This document shows, in pieces, positions 1-8,240 of a stretch of 56,262 nt of DNA (positions are counted from its first letter, which is position 1; every line of letters starts with the position of its first letter). The translations under genes were made by a program, and so were the position numbers. The stretch covers positions 1 through 56,262 of the forward strand of contig JBGVQN010000007.1 of assembly GCA_045127535.1 (NCBI GenBank), in the 5' to 3' direction. The notes beneath the pieces are model-generated. The model was given only the letters and a program-made list of their open reading frames with translations. It did not search any database and was not told the origin of the DNA. The stretch is from UBA2942 sp045127535 (GTDB taxonomy: Bacteria > Bacillota > Clostridia > Lachnospirales > Lachnospiraceae).

Positions 1-1047
1 ACTGCAATTTCTACTTACCCAGTACTACTGGGTGGACGTCGTTCCGGTAGTGTCAATGCCCTAAGTCGGGCAACCGCCATTTCTACCCTATCTTCATTCT
101 GCCTACTACCAAGCTGAACGAGGGTGTGTCAATGCCCTAAGTCGGGCACTGCCATTTCTACATTGATAATCTGGTTAATGTTGGCTTTTGTTGTGTTTTT
201 GTGTCAATGCCCTAAGTCGGGCAACTGCCATTTCTACGCGACACGGGCAGCAGTGGTACCGGCGGTACTGGTGGTGTCAATGCCCTAAGTCGGGCAACTG
301 CCATTTCTACAGGTAACTCCGATTACTAAGGGTATATTTGGATACAAGGTGTCAATGCCCTAAGTCGGGCAACTGCCATTTCTACATGAAGCCGAAAAAG
401 ACCTGTATAATTAAAACGGTTATTGTGTCAATGCCCTAAGTCGGGCAACTGCCATTTCTACCGGTGAATGCATAAATAAGGCAGCGAAAGCTGGTGGCGT
501 GTCAATGCCCTAAGTCGGGCAACTGCCATTTCTACTATTTCAAACTTTGGCAACTTTTTTATTACCAGTATTGTGTCAATGCCCTAAGTCGGGCAACTGC
601 CATTTCTACTTGTGTTTGCAGAACTATGCTTCAATACTAACAATTTGTGTCAATGCCCTAAGTCGGGCAACTGCCATTTCTACCAGGAATAGATCAGACC
701 TTACGGGCTATTGGTGGTGTGTCAATGCCCTAAGTCGGGCAACTGCCATTTCTACTGCTGTGGATGCATTTATCATGTTGACAAGCAGAGTGTCAATGCC
801 CTAAGTCGGGCAACTGCCATTTCTACGGTATGATTATGATGAAAATGGTAATGTGGTTCATGTGTCAATGCCCTAAGTCGGGCAACTGCCATTTCTACGC
901 ATATATCGGGAATGGTTATAAACTAGAAGGTTATTTGTGTCAATGCCCTAAGTCGGGCAACTGCCATTTCTACTAATCAATATATTCGTAATATATTGGA
1001 AAACCGATGGGTGTCAATGCCCTAAGTCGGGCAACTGCCATTTCTAC
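1..1047 (-). CRISPR. CRISPR array, 14 full repeats, leader at right end
   Basis: Fourteen repeats of 37 bp (one of 36) begin at 50, 126, 201, 274, 349, 425, 499, 573, 647, 719, 790, 862, 937 and 1011; a diverged partial repeat lies at 1-14, so the array runs past the window edge. The 14 spacers are 34-39 bp and unrelated to each other. Repeats at the left end are degenerate (1-14 diverged; one T-to-C at 50-86; one base deleted at 126-161), which marks the distal end and places the leader at the right, next to the cas operon. Read on the minus strand the repeat has a 5-bp stem (TGCCC/GGGCA around GACTTA) and ends in ATTGACAC, close to the 8-nt ATTGAAAC-type 5' handle of type III crRNAs. Transcription from the minus strand is therefore inferred. 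Confidence 0.97.
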
Positions 1048-1104
1048 GCCCTCTCTCCAGCCCCCTTGATTTATAAGGGTTTCAGAAGCCATTTTTGCAG
1101 GTAT

Positions 1105-1124
1105 TTATCAGAATATTCTGATAA
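1105..1124. promoter_or_regulatory. perfect 20-bp palindrome in the leader
   Basis: TTATCAGAATATTCTGATAA is a perfect palindrome with no loop, located about 60 bp from the first repeat. A gapless palindrome of this length is typical of a site for a dimeric DNA-binding protein rather than of an RNA hairpin. It could bind a regulator of pre-crRNA transcription or an architectural protein used in spacer acquisition. The binding protein is unknown. Confidence 0.6.
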
Positions 1125-1175
1125 TTCATTTTTTCGGGGCATTTTTTGACATGTTCACACTTTGGTCACAATTAG

Positions 1176-1215
1176 GTAGAAATGGCTAACTGTTTTCGTG
1201 TACAGTTGCCCGTAC
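1176..1215 (+). repeat. inverted, interrupted copy of CRISPR repeat segments
   Basis: GTAGAAATGGC (1176-1186) and AGTTGCCCG (1204-1212) are the first two consecutive segments of the crRNA-sense repeat, here on the plus strand and separated by 17 nt (TAACTGTTTTCGTGTAC). Relative to the array they are inverted, so a leader transcript made from the minus strand would be complementary to the crRNA repeat. The inserted part forms its own small hairpin (AACTGT/ACAGTT). Confidence 0.7.
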
Positions 1216-1242
1216 GCATATCCGAATGTTTCTATCAATGCG

Positions 1243-1279
1243 GTGTCTAACTAACTGTTTTCGTGATAGTTGCCCGTAC
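1243..1279 (+). repeat. second leader element, partial match to the first
   Basis: CTAACTGTTTTCGTG (1251-1265) followed after 2 nt by AGTTGCCCGTAC (1268-1279) duplicates the element at 1186-1215 (same 15-mer and 12-mer, spaced by 3 nt there). The two copies are 65 bp apart, close to the repeat-spacer period of the main array. The copy starting at 1243 with GTGTC is exactly 37 nt, like a CRISPR repeat. It may be a degenerate repeat of another array or a leader motif. Confidence 0.6.
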
Positions 1280-1309
1280 TCGTCCCCTAGCTTACGCATA
1301 GGGAACGAG
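1279..1309 (-). terminator. hairpin after the cas operon
   Basis: CTCGT-C-CCCTA pairs with TAGGG-A-ACGAG around a 9-nt loop. It lies just downstream of the last cas reading frame and upstream of the leader. No T-run follows in the minus direction, so termination is uncertain; it could be an RNA boundary structure separating the cas mRNA from the pre-crRNA. Confidence 0.35.
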
Positions 1310-1498
1310 ATTCATAGATAAGGGCATTTTACACACTCTATACCAAGAGCTTACTTTACTATTTTTATCATTACCATGTACTTTTGCTCTTACCTTTATT
1401 GAAATTCCTTTCTGTATCATACTTTTTGATGGGGTCTGCTTTTGATACTCCACTTTATCTGCACCAATCACCCCAATCTGCAAAACAGATTCATTATC
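1292..1498 (-). other. in-frame open extension behind the TAG of the Cas7-insertion gene
   Basis: Directly after the TAG stop of the 721-residue Cas7 protein the same frame stays open for 68 codons and ends in TAA within the loop of the 1279-1309 hairpin. The extension begins DNESVLQIGVIGADKVEYQ and contains alternating hydrophobic and charged residues that could form strands. There is no ribosome binding site in front of its own ATG (1483), so it is better explained as a C-terminal tail cut off by a nonsense codon, a readthrough product, or chance. I cannot name a domain in it. Confidence 0.35.
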
Positions 1499-3664
1499 CT
1501 AAGAATCAGTATTCGCATCTGCTGTTCCATTTGTATCAATATCCAACGTATTGCAATCTTCGTCTATAATAGAAGGCAATGTTTCAATTATTTTTGTTTG
1601 TCTTCTATTATTCGGATTACGCTCATTTATCATCGGATCCTGAATACTATATCTATCCCCATTAAAACCTCCCCTGTACGACTTTCTGTTATTCTTAAAC
1701 CATTCAAATCCTCCTTCTCTATTTTCGACAAACGGATAACGTATCTTATCTTCTGTCTCATTATCCATATAGCTGGTTATCTTTTTGAATGCACTTTCCA
1801 CATTCTTATCAAATCCCAAAGTTTTAAACTCACACATCTTCTTGGGCATCTCTTTAACTACATTTTGATAGCCTTTTTCTTCTGTATACTCACGTAACAC
1901 CACCGCAGAAACAGCAAGATCTACGCTCCCAAGCCCCAATGGCTTTCCAGTTCCTAACTTATATCCATGTTTTTTATCTGAAGTGTACTGCAAAATATAC
2001 ATAAGCTGATCTAATTGTTTTTTTGTAATACCGTCAAAATACAATTTACCTGAAAACTCCACATCAGGTTTTACTGTACGTACAGTACGATTGCGTTTGT
2101 TTTTTTCTCTTGCATTTTCAATTTCTGTACAGTTATGCCAATAAAATTTTCTTCCAGATATTGTAGGATCATAGGTTCTTAAACGCACCTCTCCATTTCT
2201 TAACTTAACCGTAAAATAATCATATGTCCAAAACCATACTTCACCTTCCTCTCCTTGCTCGCTTAAATCACGTGGAAATGGGGGTTTCTGCAAATAGAAT
2301 TCAGTTGCCGTAATTTTAGGTATTGAGAGTTCTTCTAAAGTTAATAAGTCATTGTTGTAACAATCTTCATATTGTCCATCTTTTTCATATTTTTCTGGTT
2401 CTTTTAATTGCAAATCTGAAAAACGAATTTTACTACCTTTGTTTACACTTTCACTTACAATACCAAACAATCTACATGCCGGGCATAATGCTACCGATTT
2501 CTTATGTTCTTTTTTGCTAACAGTATCTTCTTCAGCCATGCCACACTTACTATGCTTCTTTATGATACTCTCAGCTGTATGTTCATATATTTCACGTGTA
2601 ATGCATGCCGGTGACAACATGTAATACTCCCCCATTACGGAAAAATATACTGGAATACCTTCTACCTCGCCCTTGTCAAACTTATAGTATGTTTGTTCGT
2701 ATTCCTTATACTCACTCTTTCTATCCGCTGGTGCTGTATCGGCATTCTTTTGATATTGTTTTATGATATGAAGTAATCCTTCATATGCAATATGCTCTTT
2801 CTGATTACATTCCAATTGCCCTCTCTCAAATACATGTGCAGAATGCTTTTCATCAGCATAACAATGGTCTCTCCTTCCTTCTTGCGCAATTGCACACGGT
2901 TTTGCTGCATTCGGACTATTATGTACACAATCTCTACATTTATTTTGTCTTCTGTTTCTGCAAATATCAGGGCCTTTTTCTCCTTTCAATAAATATCCTT
3001 GGGCATTGCTGCTCGCCTTCCTTTCTTCTGAAACATCAACAGCTTCTCTTTTTGTAACTGTACGATTGCGCACTTGAACGCTGTAACGATTCCTCCGAAA
3101 ATACACAAGACTTCCATCCAATATTCTCTCAGTACTGTAGATTTTCTTCGTAAAATCCGTAGCATCACGATATTGCCAGTCTATTGCATTATATAACGCA
3201 ATCTGGTCTCCGGTTCGGATTAGTATACCAGGTTTAAACTTTTCTACTGTTCTTCTTCCAATTCCTACTGTGTTATCCACAACTGGAAGACAAGAGTTAG
3301 TTAACGTTTCATAAATGGTGCGAATCATGCCTCGCACTTCACTTCCTGGAATGACAGGGGCAAAACACGATCCTTCTGTTCTTGAATCGTTACTATTATT
3401 TTTTTTAGATAAATCATTATATGAAAAGAAATCATAACTCTTGTGCTGATTCTCCAAATTACTACACGAAAATGCTTTATCTGTTGTTGTATTCGGTACA
3501 TGTAAACGAGTATGAGTTGTTAAAGTATAGTGAATTACACCTGTTAATTTTTGTTCCTCTTGTCCAGATGTCTCCATTTTTACATTCTTCATACCAACTT
3601 CTACTTTGCGGTCAGGTTCTTTCTCCGACAAACCAATAAAATTATATGGATTGATAAACTGCAT
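1499..3664 (-). CDS. Cas7-insertion RAMP subunit (TIGR03986-like), type III-D variant
   Basis: The 721-residue product is a Cas7-type RAMP expected to form part of the crRNA-bound backbone of a type III-D effector. It starts with the family-typical YNFIGL, has the RAMP motif IPGSEVRGMIR (105-115), the cysteine motif CPACRLFG (394-401) with C374 nearby, and a glycine-rich loop GTGKPLGLGS (571-580). A cysteine-rich insert spans about 235-286 (C235, C243, C246, C257, C268, C286) and probably binds zinc. Canonical Cas7/Csm3 proteins are about 220-300 residues, so more than half of this protein is insertion and C-terminal extension. The ATG has AGAGGAGG 7 nt upstream and lies 4 nt after csx19, as the last gene of the operon. 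The frame continues beyond its TAG (see 1292-1498). It is more AT-rich than the housekeeping genes to the right. Confidence 0.85.
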   Translation of the reverse strand: MQFINPYNFIGLSEKEPDRKVEVGMKNVKMETSGQEEQKLTGVIHYTLTTHTRLHVPNTTTDKAFSCSNLENQHKSYDFFSYNDLSKKNNSNDSRTEGSCFAPVIPGSEVRGMIRTIYETLTNSCLPVVDNTVGIGRRTVEKFKPGILIRTGDQIALYNAIDWQYRDATDFTKKIYSTERILDGSLVYFRRNRYSVQVRNRTVTKREAVDVSEERKASSNAQGYLLKGEKGPDICRNRRQNKCRDCVHNSPNAAKPCAIAQEGRRDHCYADEKHSAHVFERGQLECNQKEHIAYEGLLHIIKQYQKNADTAPADRKSEYKEYEQTYYKFDKGEVEGIPVYFSVMGEYYMLSPACITREIYEHTAESIIKKHSKCGMAEEDTVSKKEHKKSVALCPACRLFGIVSESVNKGSKIRFSDLQLKEPEKYEKDGQYEDCYNNDLLTLEELSIPKITATEFYLQKPPFPRDLSEQGEEGEVWFWTYDYFTVKLRNGEVRLRTYDPTISGRKFYWHNCTEIENAREKNKRNRTVRTVKPDVEFSGKLYFDGITKKQLDQLMYILQYTSDKKHGYKLGTGKPLGLGSVDLAVSAVVLREYTEEKGYQNVVKEMPKKMCEFKTLGFDKNVESAFKKITSYMDNETEDKIRYPFVENREGGFEWFKNNRKSYRGGFNGDRYSIQDPMINERNPNNRRQTKIIETLPSIIDEDCNTLDIDTNGTADANTDS

Positions 3665-3668
3665 CTGT

Positions 3669-4301
3669 CTACCTCCTCTCGTTTTCTTTTGAATCTACTG
3701 GTGAGAATTTTACAATCCTCCAGTCCTTCACATAACATCTTCCGTCGGACTCATACGCAAGATAATTTCGTATTGTGACCTTAGGATTTTTGTCATATGC
3801 AACGCCCGGCAGCTGATACTTACCTCCACCGGTCGCCTGGACGATAGCATTTCTCTCTCTGTTTTTTCTTAAATGCTCTGTTTTTATTGTATCTATATCC
3901 AGATACTGCTCCTCATCCCAATACTCCATTGCGCTTTTATTTGCATCTTCCAGACAGTCCCTTCGCTTCAAAGGCTTGTCTATTGTGCTGCGAAACCATC
4001 TCACTTCACCATCTTCATGAAACAAGCGTATCTCCAATACTTTTTCAAGTATATCCTCTAATTCACCCCGGCTCTCCTCTGTTATCTTGTCTTTGTCTTG
4101 CAATGTGGCTCCCCATACATTCAAGTCTTCCAGCAAAAATCGATCTGTCAGCATAAGCATGGCATATGCTGGCGCATCTTCCTTTTTTAACATTTGTAAA
4201 GCAGTCATGCCACTCACCAATGATGTCTGAAACCCATCCAGATCTCCTGCCTGTATTTCATATTCACATTTCATTGTTGCATCTGTATCTACAGTTCCCA
4301 T
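3669..4301 (-). CDS. csx19: type III-D protein Csx19 (TIGR03984-like)
   Basis: The 210-residue product resembles Csx19, a small subunit specific to type III-D effector complexes. Features I associate with the family are a central LLEDLNVWGATL segment, a strand pair around LFHEDGEVRWFRS followed by a basic RR, and a C-terminal NYLAYESDGRCYVKDWRIVKF. It has no RAMP glycine-rich loop and no recognisable catalytic motif. The start has AAAGGAGG 8 nt upstream. It sits between the double-Cas7 gene (28 nt gap) and the Cas7-insertion gene (4 nt gap). That gene order, rather than a strong sequence motif, is part of the evidence. Its precise contribution to the complex is not inferred. Confidence 0.75.
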   Translation of the reverse strand: MGTVDTDATMKCEYEIQAGDLDGFQTSLVSGMTALQMLKKEDAPAYAMLMLTDRFLLEDLNVWGATLQDKDKITEESRGELEDILEKVLEIRLFHEDGEVRWFRSTIDKPLKRRDCLEDANKSAMEYWDEEQYLDIDTIKTEHLRKNRERNAIVQATGGGKYQLPGVAYDKNPKVTIRNYLAYESDGRCYVKDWRIVKFSPVDSKENERR

Positions 4302-4329
4302 ATCCTGGTCCTCCTTTCTAATTCATGTT

Positions 4330-5892
4330 TTACTGTTCGCTCTCATCATTTTGCATTTTCGCCATATTATCAAATTCTGTTACCAGCCACTGATATACCG
4401 AATCCATTTCATTCGATACCCTTGAACTTCCAGCATCTTCTTCCACAATCTGATTGTTTTTCAGCTCTTTTGTGACAGCAGATTGATTTCCGCACTGCAA
4501 TGTAATTTTCTCACAGGTAAATAAGCCTCTGCCTACAGCAGTCAATCCACCAACTGCCATATACCCTTCCTTCAAATCCGTAATGGCAGCTGCCAGTGTC
4601 TGAAGAAATCTTTTCTGTCGTTTTCCTTCTTCTGAATCAGCAGCATACGCTGTCAGATTGTCGTACACAATTTCCAGCTTTGTCTTTCCATCAAACCATG
4701 TCTTTTCTGTATATAACGCACTATCCGCTGCTGCTCCGGAGAAACGGTCGATGGCATTCCGGGTATAGGTGGCTTCTCTTGCATCATCAATTTGGCTTTC
4801 TTCAAAGGATATTCTTGATTTATAATATGCCTTTCCTGATGCTTCTCCATCCGCAGCCTTTTCTTTCTTCCCTTTTACATCTCCGAAAAATAACTTCAAT
4901 TCCTGAGCAGCATTTTCCACTGTATCATAGGCAGAATACAATTTCAGCATCTGGGCATGAAAAGCACCTGCCCAGGAAGTTCCCGGAATGACAGGAACTT
5001 CCGTAAGTTGTATGCTTCCATCCTTCATTTCTGACTTTCGTATGGTTAGCTGCTCATAATCGGCCTCATTTTCCTTTGTAGAATAACGTCTGATAGAAAT
5101 ACCGCCGGCCTGCTTCAGTTCCATCGTAATGTGCAAACGATTCATCTCATCATTCAGCTCTGGCAATCTCCTATCATCCTGATTTACTTTCCCCCAACAA
5201 CTGGAAGGCTTCTCAGGATTCTCATACATGGAAAAATCCAGCCATTCCTCTACACCGTAAGATGTCTCTCCGGCATTCTCATTTTCAAAAGAGAATTCAG
5301 CTACATGGATTTCTTCGGCCTTTACCCGACCAAATCCTCTGGTAGTCTTACTTCCTATATGCAGCTTTCCTTCACAAAACGCTTTTGCAATCTTACCTGC
5401 AATGTCCTCATGATAGAGGCTCGTCTCTTTCTTACCGTCCTTATCACATTCTTTTGTTATGTTCTGCTCGATATAAGTTACGAATTGCACACCAGGCTCC
5501 AATACCTGAAAATCAAACTTTGCCCCATCTTTAGCAGTCTTATATTCATCCAGAGCTACCATATCTCTGCTGACAATATGTATATTTTGCTCAATGCCCA
5601 AAGGCATCACTGCATCGTAAATCATCAACAGACTTTCGATACTCTGCTGCTCTTCTTCTTTTCCTTTTGGCATCTCTACATAGCCAAAATATGTGTTCGC
5701 AGTCTCCTTATTCTCTGCTTCAAACATACTGCGATACACACCTGCCAAAGCTGAACCGGGAATATATGGCTTTCCTGAGCTGTCCAGCAAGATATCCTGG
5801 TCTGTCAATTCACTTTCGCCTTTCCCAATGGATAAGGGAGAAGTATTGCGAAAGACGATGCGATAATATTTCTTTCCTATGATTTTTTTCAT
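4330..5892 (-). CDS. Cas7-2x: tandem double-Cas7 RAMP subunit of type III-D variant
   Basis: The 520-residue product contains two Cas7/Csm3-like RAMP domains in tandem. Domain 1 has LTDQDILLD (29-37), YIPGSALAG (43-51) and a glycine-rich loop HIGSKTTRGFGRV; domain 2 has VIPGTSWAGAFH, the Csm3-type RNAIDRFSGAAADSALYTEK and a second loop GGLTAVGRGLF. In Csm3-like proteins an acidic residue in the N-terminal loop cleaves target RNA, which makes D31/D33 the best candidates here. Translation starts at the ATG at 5892, which has AAGGAG 8 nt upstream. A longer reading frame (to 5964) would overlap the upstream gene and lacks a ribosome site. Size and layout match the Cas7-2x subunit of III-Dv complexes. 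Confidence 0.87.
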   Translation of the reverse strand: MKKIIGKKYYRIVFRNTSPLSIGKGESELTDQDILLDSSGKPYIPGSALAGVYRSMFEAENKETANTYFGYVEMPKGKEEEQQSIESLLMIYDAVMPLGIEQNIHIVSRDMVALDEYKTAKDGAKFDFQVLEPGVQFVTYIEQNITKECDKDGKKETSLYHEDIAGKIAKAFCEGKLHIGSKTTRGFGRVKAEEIHVAEFSFENENAGETSYGVEEWLDFSMYENPEKPSSCWGKVNQDDRRLPELNDEMNRLHITMELKQAGGISIRRYSTKENEADYEQLTIRKSEMKDGSIQLTEVPVIPGTSWAGAFHAQMLKLYSAYDTVENAAQELKLFFGDVKGKKEKAADGEASGKAYYKSRISFEESQIDDAREATYTRNAIDRFSGAAADSALYTEKTWFDGKTKLEIVYDNLTAYAADSEEGKRQKRFLQTLAAAITDLKEGYMAVGGLTAVGRGLFTCEKITLQCGNQSAVTKELKNNQIVEEDAGSSRVSNEMDSVYQWLVTEFDNMAKMQNDESEQ

Positions 5893-5906
5893 GGGTCTCT
5901 CCTTTT

Positions 5907-8207
5907 TTATTTCAATCCATACTTTATACCAGTGAGTACCAACAGCATGTAATCCATCCAGCAATCTATTAGCATCTTTTTATATGCTTCTTCACCTGCT
6001 AGTGTTTGATACCAGTCTCTCATTTTCTTATCTATATGATCTTCATATTTTAATTGAGCCTGTTTCAAGTCTGCCTCCTTGATAGAGCATATATATTCGC
6101 CAATCAGTTTTTCTGCCCGCTCCTGTGTGTTCAGGTTTTTAATCGTGTAGATGCGTGTTTTAAACGCTTGATATGCCGCATCTGCATCCCCAGACTTTTC
6201 TTCTCTGCTTTCTGTCAGCATCAAAATCACTCTGCCCAGTGCTGCTGAATTCCAGCCAGATTCTTTTGCACGAGCTTTATATTCATCCAATGCCTTTGCA
6301 GACAGCTGTTCTTTTATTTCTGCTTTTAGAATATTCAGATACATTTCCTTTAGACGAAGCTCCTTCACACCACCTAACGCAGATGTCACAGTGTCGCTTT
6401 GTAGGATACTCTCAGTTTCAACCGACTTTTCATCTGACTCTTCCTTTTCATCACATATCTGAATTGCACTTGACTTCAAAATTTCCAGCTGACCGTATCC
6501 TTCTCCGATTCGCGCACCTATTGCTGCTTTTGTCACAATCTGCTGTCCATCTTCACCTACAATGAATTCAAAAGCACTGCCCGCCTCTACCACAGGGATT
6601 GCCTGACGTTTCAGATTCCACTTGGTATAATATCCGGTCAGTTCCTTCACTTCTATTTCCGAATATACACTTTCAGAGTTCTCATCCTCCAGGATATGTA
6701 GTGTTGACTTTATTTCTTCTCTTACCTTATCCTGGCGAACTGTATATCCGCAGCTCTCATCCATAAATATGGCGTCACTTCGCAGTACCACCATAATCTT
6801 ATCGCCTTTGTTACACTGGATGGTTTCTGCTTCCTTTACTTCCGTCACACGACCATTTACCAAGCGGCAGCTGCCATACTGCGCGCTTTTGGATTTTCCA
6901 AAACGCAATGATGCATTTTCCAAAATCTCTTTGATGTCTTTTAATACTTTGCCGCTTCCCTGTATCTGTCCCCGGAATTGCTGACCGACACTGATTACCT
7001 CCTGAGAATACAATTGTCCCTGCTTTTGATTTCCTCTATGGACATCTATACTCTTTGTCGCACTTTTGGAATGATGGAATACAATCTCAGATTCTACTTC
7101 ATGTACATACATGCTTCCTGCTGTATCTGTACCAAGGAATTTTCCACGAAGCTTCTTGGGCTGGTTGCCCTCTTTAGATTTATCTTCTATTTCCTGCGTC
7201 CAGTGACTGACATTCAGCAATTCGCCTGTTTTCTTATACTTATTGATATAGGACGGTGCTGGATAGCATGTCGTGTTTTTACACACCGGGTAAAGGTTTG
7301 AGAAAATGATTTGATTTTTCAGAAACAAATCCCGAAATTCTTGTGAATCACTATCGCAGCCTTTTTTAATATAAGCTCCTGCAAAATATCCCAATACGCT
7401 TTGACCACTAATATATTTCTCTGATATGGAATCATTTCCACCGCTTAACATCAGAGGCGCCGTGTTCTCAATGGTATATTCCAGAATATATTCCTTTGCA
7501 TCATCCTGAATCTCTCCCTCAATCTGACCCATCTGACTGGTACCTTGATTGTCTTCTGATACAACTTGATAAGTACAGCTGACACTGCCCAGACCTCGGT
7601 TTCTATTCAAACCTATATTTCGTAAGGCTTTGGCGACTTTCTCTAATAATTCATTCAGGTTTTCATTATAATATGTAATACGTGATACAAATTCCAATTC
7701 CTTGGCTTTATTTCCTTCTGTCCAAGGAGTATAGTGGTTCACCGTTCTGGTAAACCGCAGACTGGTATCATCTGCAGTTCCGTCTTTCCCAATCTTTGTC
7801 TGGGCTTTTACTGTAGTAAACTGCTCCAATATATTCTGGGTATGGAATGGATGCTCTATTGCCTGCTTGTCCACAGCGACACTTTTCTGAAATGCTGACA
7901 ATTCATTCACAAGTGCATCATACCCTTTGATATAGGCATTTTCCAGATAAATCCCCTGTACATCCTTCATTCCGCTTTCTCCGAAAAGCTGCTTTCTCTC
8001 TTCTTCTGAAACCCCAATCAACTCTGAAGCTTCTCGCAGCAATCCTTTGATACGTTTGGCCGGTATATATGGTATTCCAAATGCATCATAGCACACGTCC
8101 TGGTCGATAATACCTGCATATGCATATCCGGAGCCTGCGCATAAATCTGACTTGAGTGTTATTGTCAAATCTCCTGTGACTGCTTTCTTCGTGGTCTCAT
8201 TTTCCAT
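5907..8207 (-). CDS. Cas7-Cas5-Cas11 fusion (Csx10-containing) of type III-D variant
   Basis: The 766-residue product appears to join three effector subunits. Residues 10-215 are a Cas7 RAMP with IIDQDVCYD (33-41), YIPAKRIKGLLREA (47-60) and a glycine-rich loop NRNRGLGSVS (201-210). Residues 238-585 are Csx10/Cas5-like, with APLMLSGG, SNLYPV, YPAPSY and a terminal loop GARIGEGYGQLEI (564-576). Residues 610-766 are almost entirely helical and charged, as in Cas11 small subunits. The DQD motif mirrors that of the double-Cas7 protein and marks a probable RNA-cleaving acid (D35/D37). In canonical type III-D these are separate genes. Start: GGAGG 10 nt before the ATG; 33 nt after cas10. The domain boundaries are my reading of the sequence, not a computed alignment. 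Confidence 0.85.
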   Translation of the reverse strand: MENETTKKAVTGDLTITLKSDLCAGSGYAYAGIIDQDVCYDAFGIPYIPAKRIKGLLREASELIGVSEEERKQLFGESGMKDVQGIYLENAYIKGYDALVNELSAFQKSVAVDKQAIEHPFHTQNILEQFTTVKAQTKIGKDGTADDTSLRFTRTVNHYTPWTEGNKAKELEFVSRITYYNENLNELLEKVAKALRNIGLNRNRGLGSVSCTYQVVSEDNQGTSQMGQIEGEIQDDAKEYILEYTIENTAPLMLSGGNDSISEKYISGQSVLGYFAGAYIKKGCDSDSQEFRDLFLKNQIIFSNLYPVCKNTTCYPAPSYINKYKKTGELLNVSHWTQEIEDKSKEGNQPKKLRGKFLGTDTAGSMYVHEVESEIVFHHSKSATKSIDVHRGNQKQGQLYSQEVISVGQQFRGQIQGSGKVLKDIKEILENASLRFGKSKSAQYGSCRLVNGRVTEVKEAETIQCNKGDKIMVVLRSDAIFMDESCGYTVRQDKVREEIKSTLHILEDENSESVYSEIEVKELTGYYTKWNLKRQAIPVVEAGSAFEFIVGEDGQQIVTKAAIGARIGEGYGQLEILKSSAIQICDEKEESDEKSVETESILQSDTVTSALGGVKELRLKEMYLNILKAEIKEQLSAKALDEYKARAKESGWNSAALGRVILMLTESREEKSGDADAAYQAFKTRIYTIKNLNTQERAEKLIGEYICSIKEADLKQAQLKYEDHIDKKMRDWYQTLAGEEAYKKMLIDCWMDYMLLVLTGIKYGLK

Positions 8208-8240
8208 ATACTTTCATCCTCCGTTTTACCTATGACGCTT

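Larger units (their letters stand above)
1048..1278 (-). promoter_or_regulatory. CRISPR leader region
   Basis: This non-coding, AT-rich stretch separates the last cas gene from the leader-proximal repeat. Its position beside the perfectly conserved repeats and the cas operon identifies it as the leader. A weak minus-strand promoter is possible near the array (TGCAAA, 17 nt, TTATAA at about 1067-1072 for the -10), but the -35 is poor. The region also holds a 20-bp palindrome and two inverted repeat-like elements described separately. Confidence 0.75.

Noticed and set aside
547..804. 85-codon plus-strand frame inside the array
   Set aside because: It is made of repeat and spacer sequence, with the repeat-encoded peptide recurring; no ribosome site.
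1292..1483. Separate 63-residue gene after the last cas gene
   Set aside because: No ribosome site at its ATG and the same frame as the upstream gene; treated as an extension behind a TAG.
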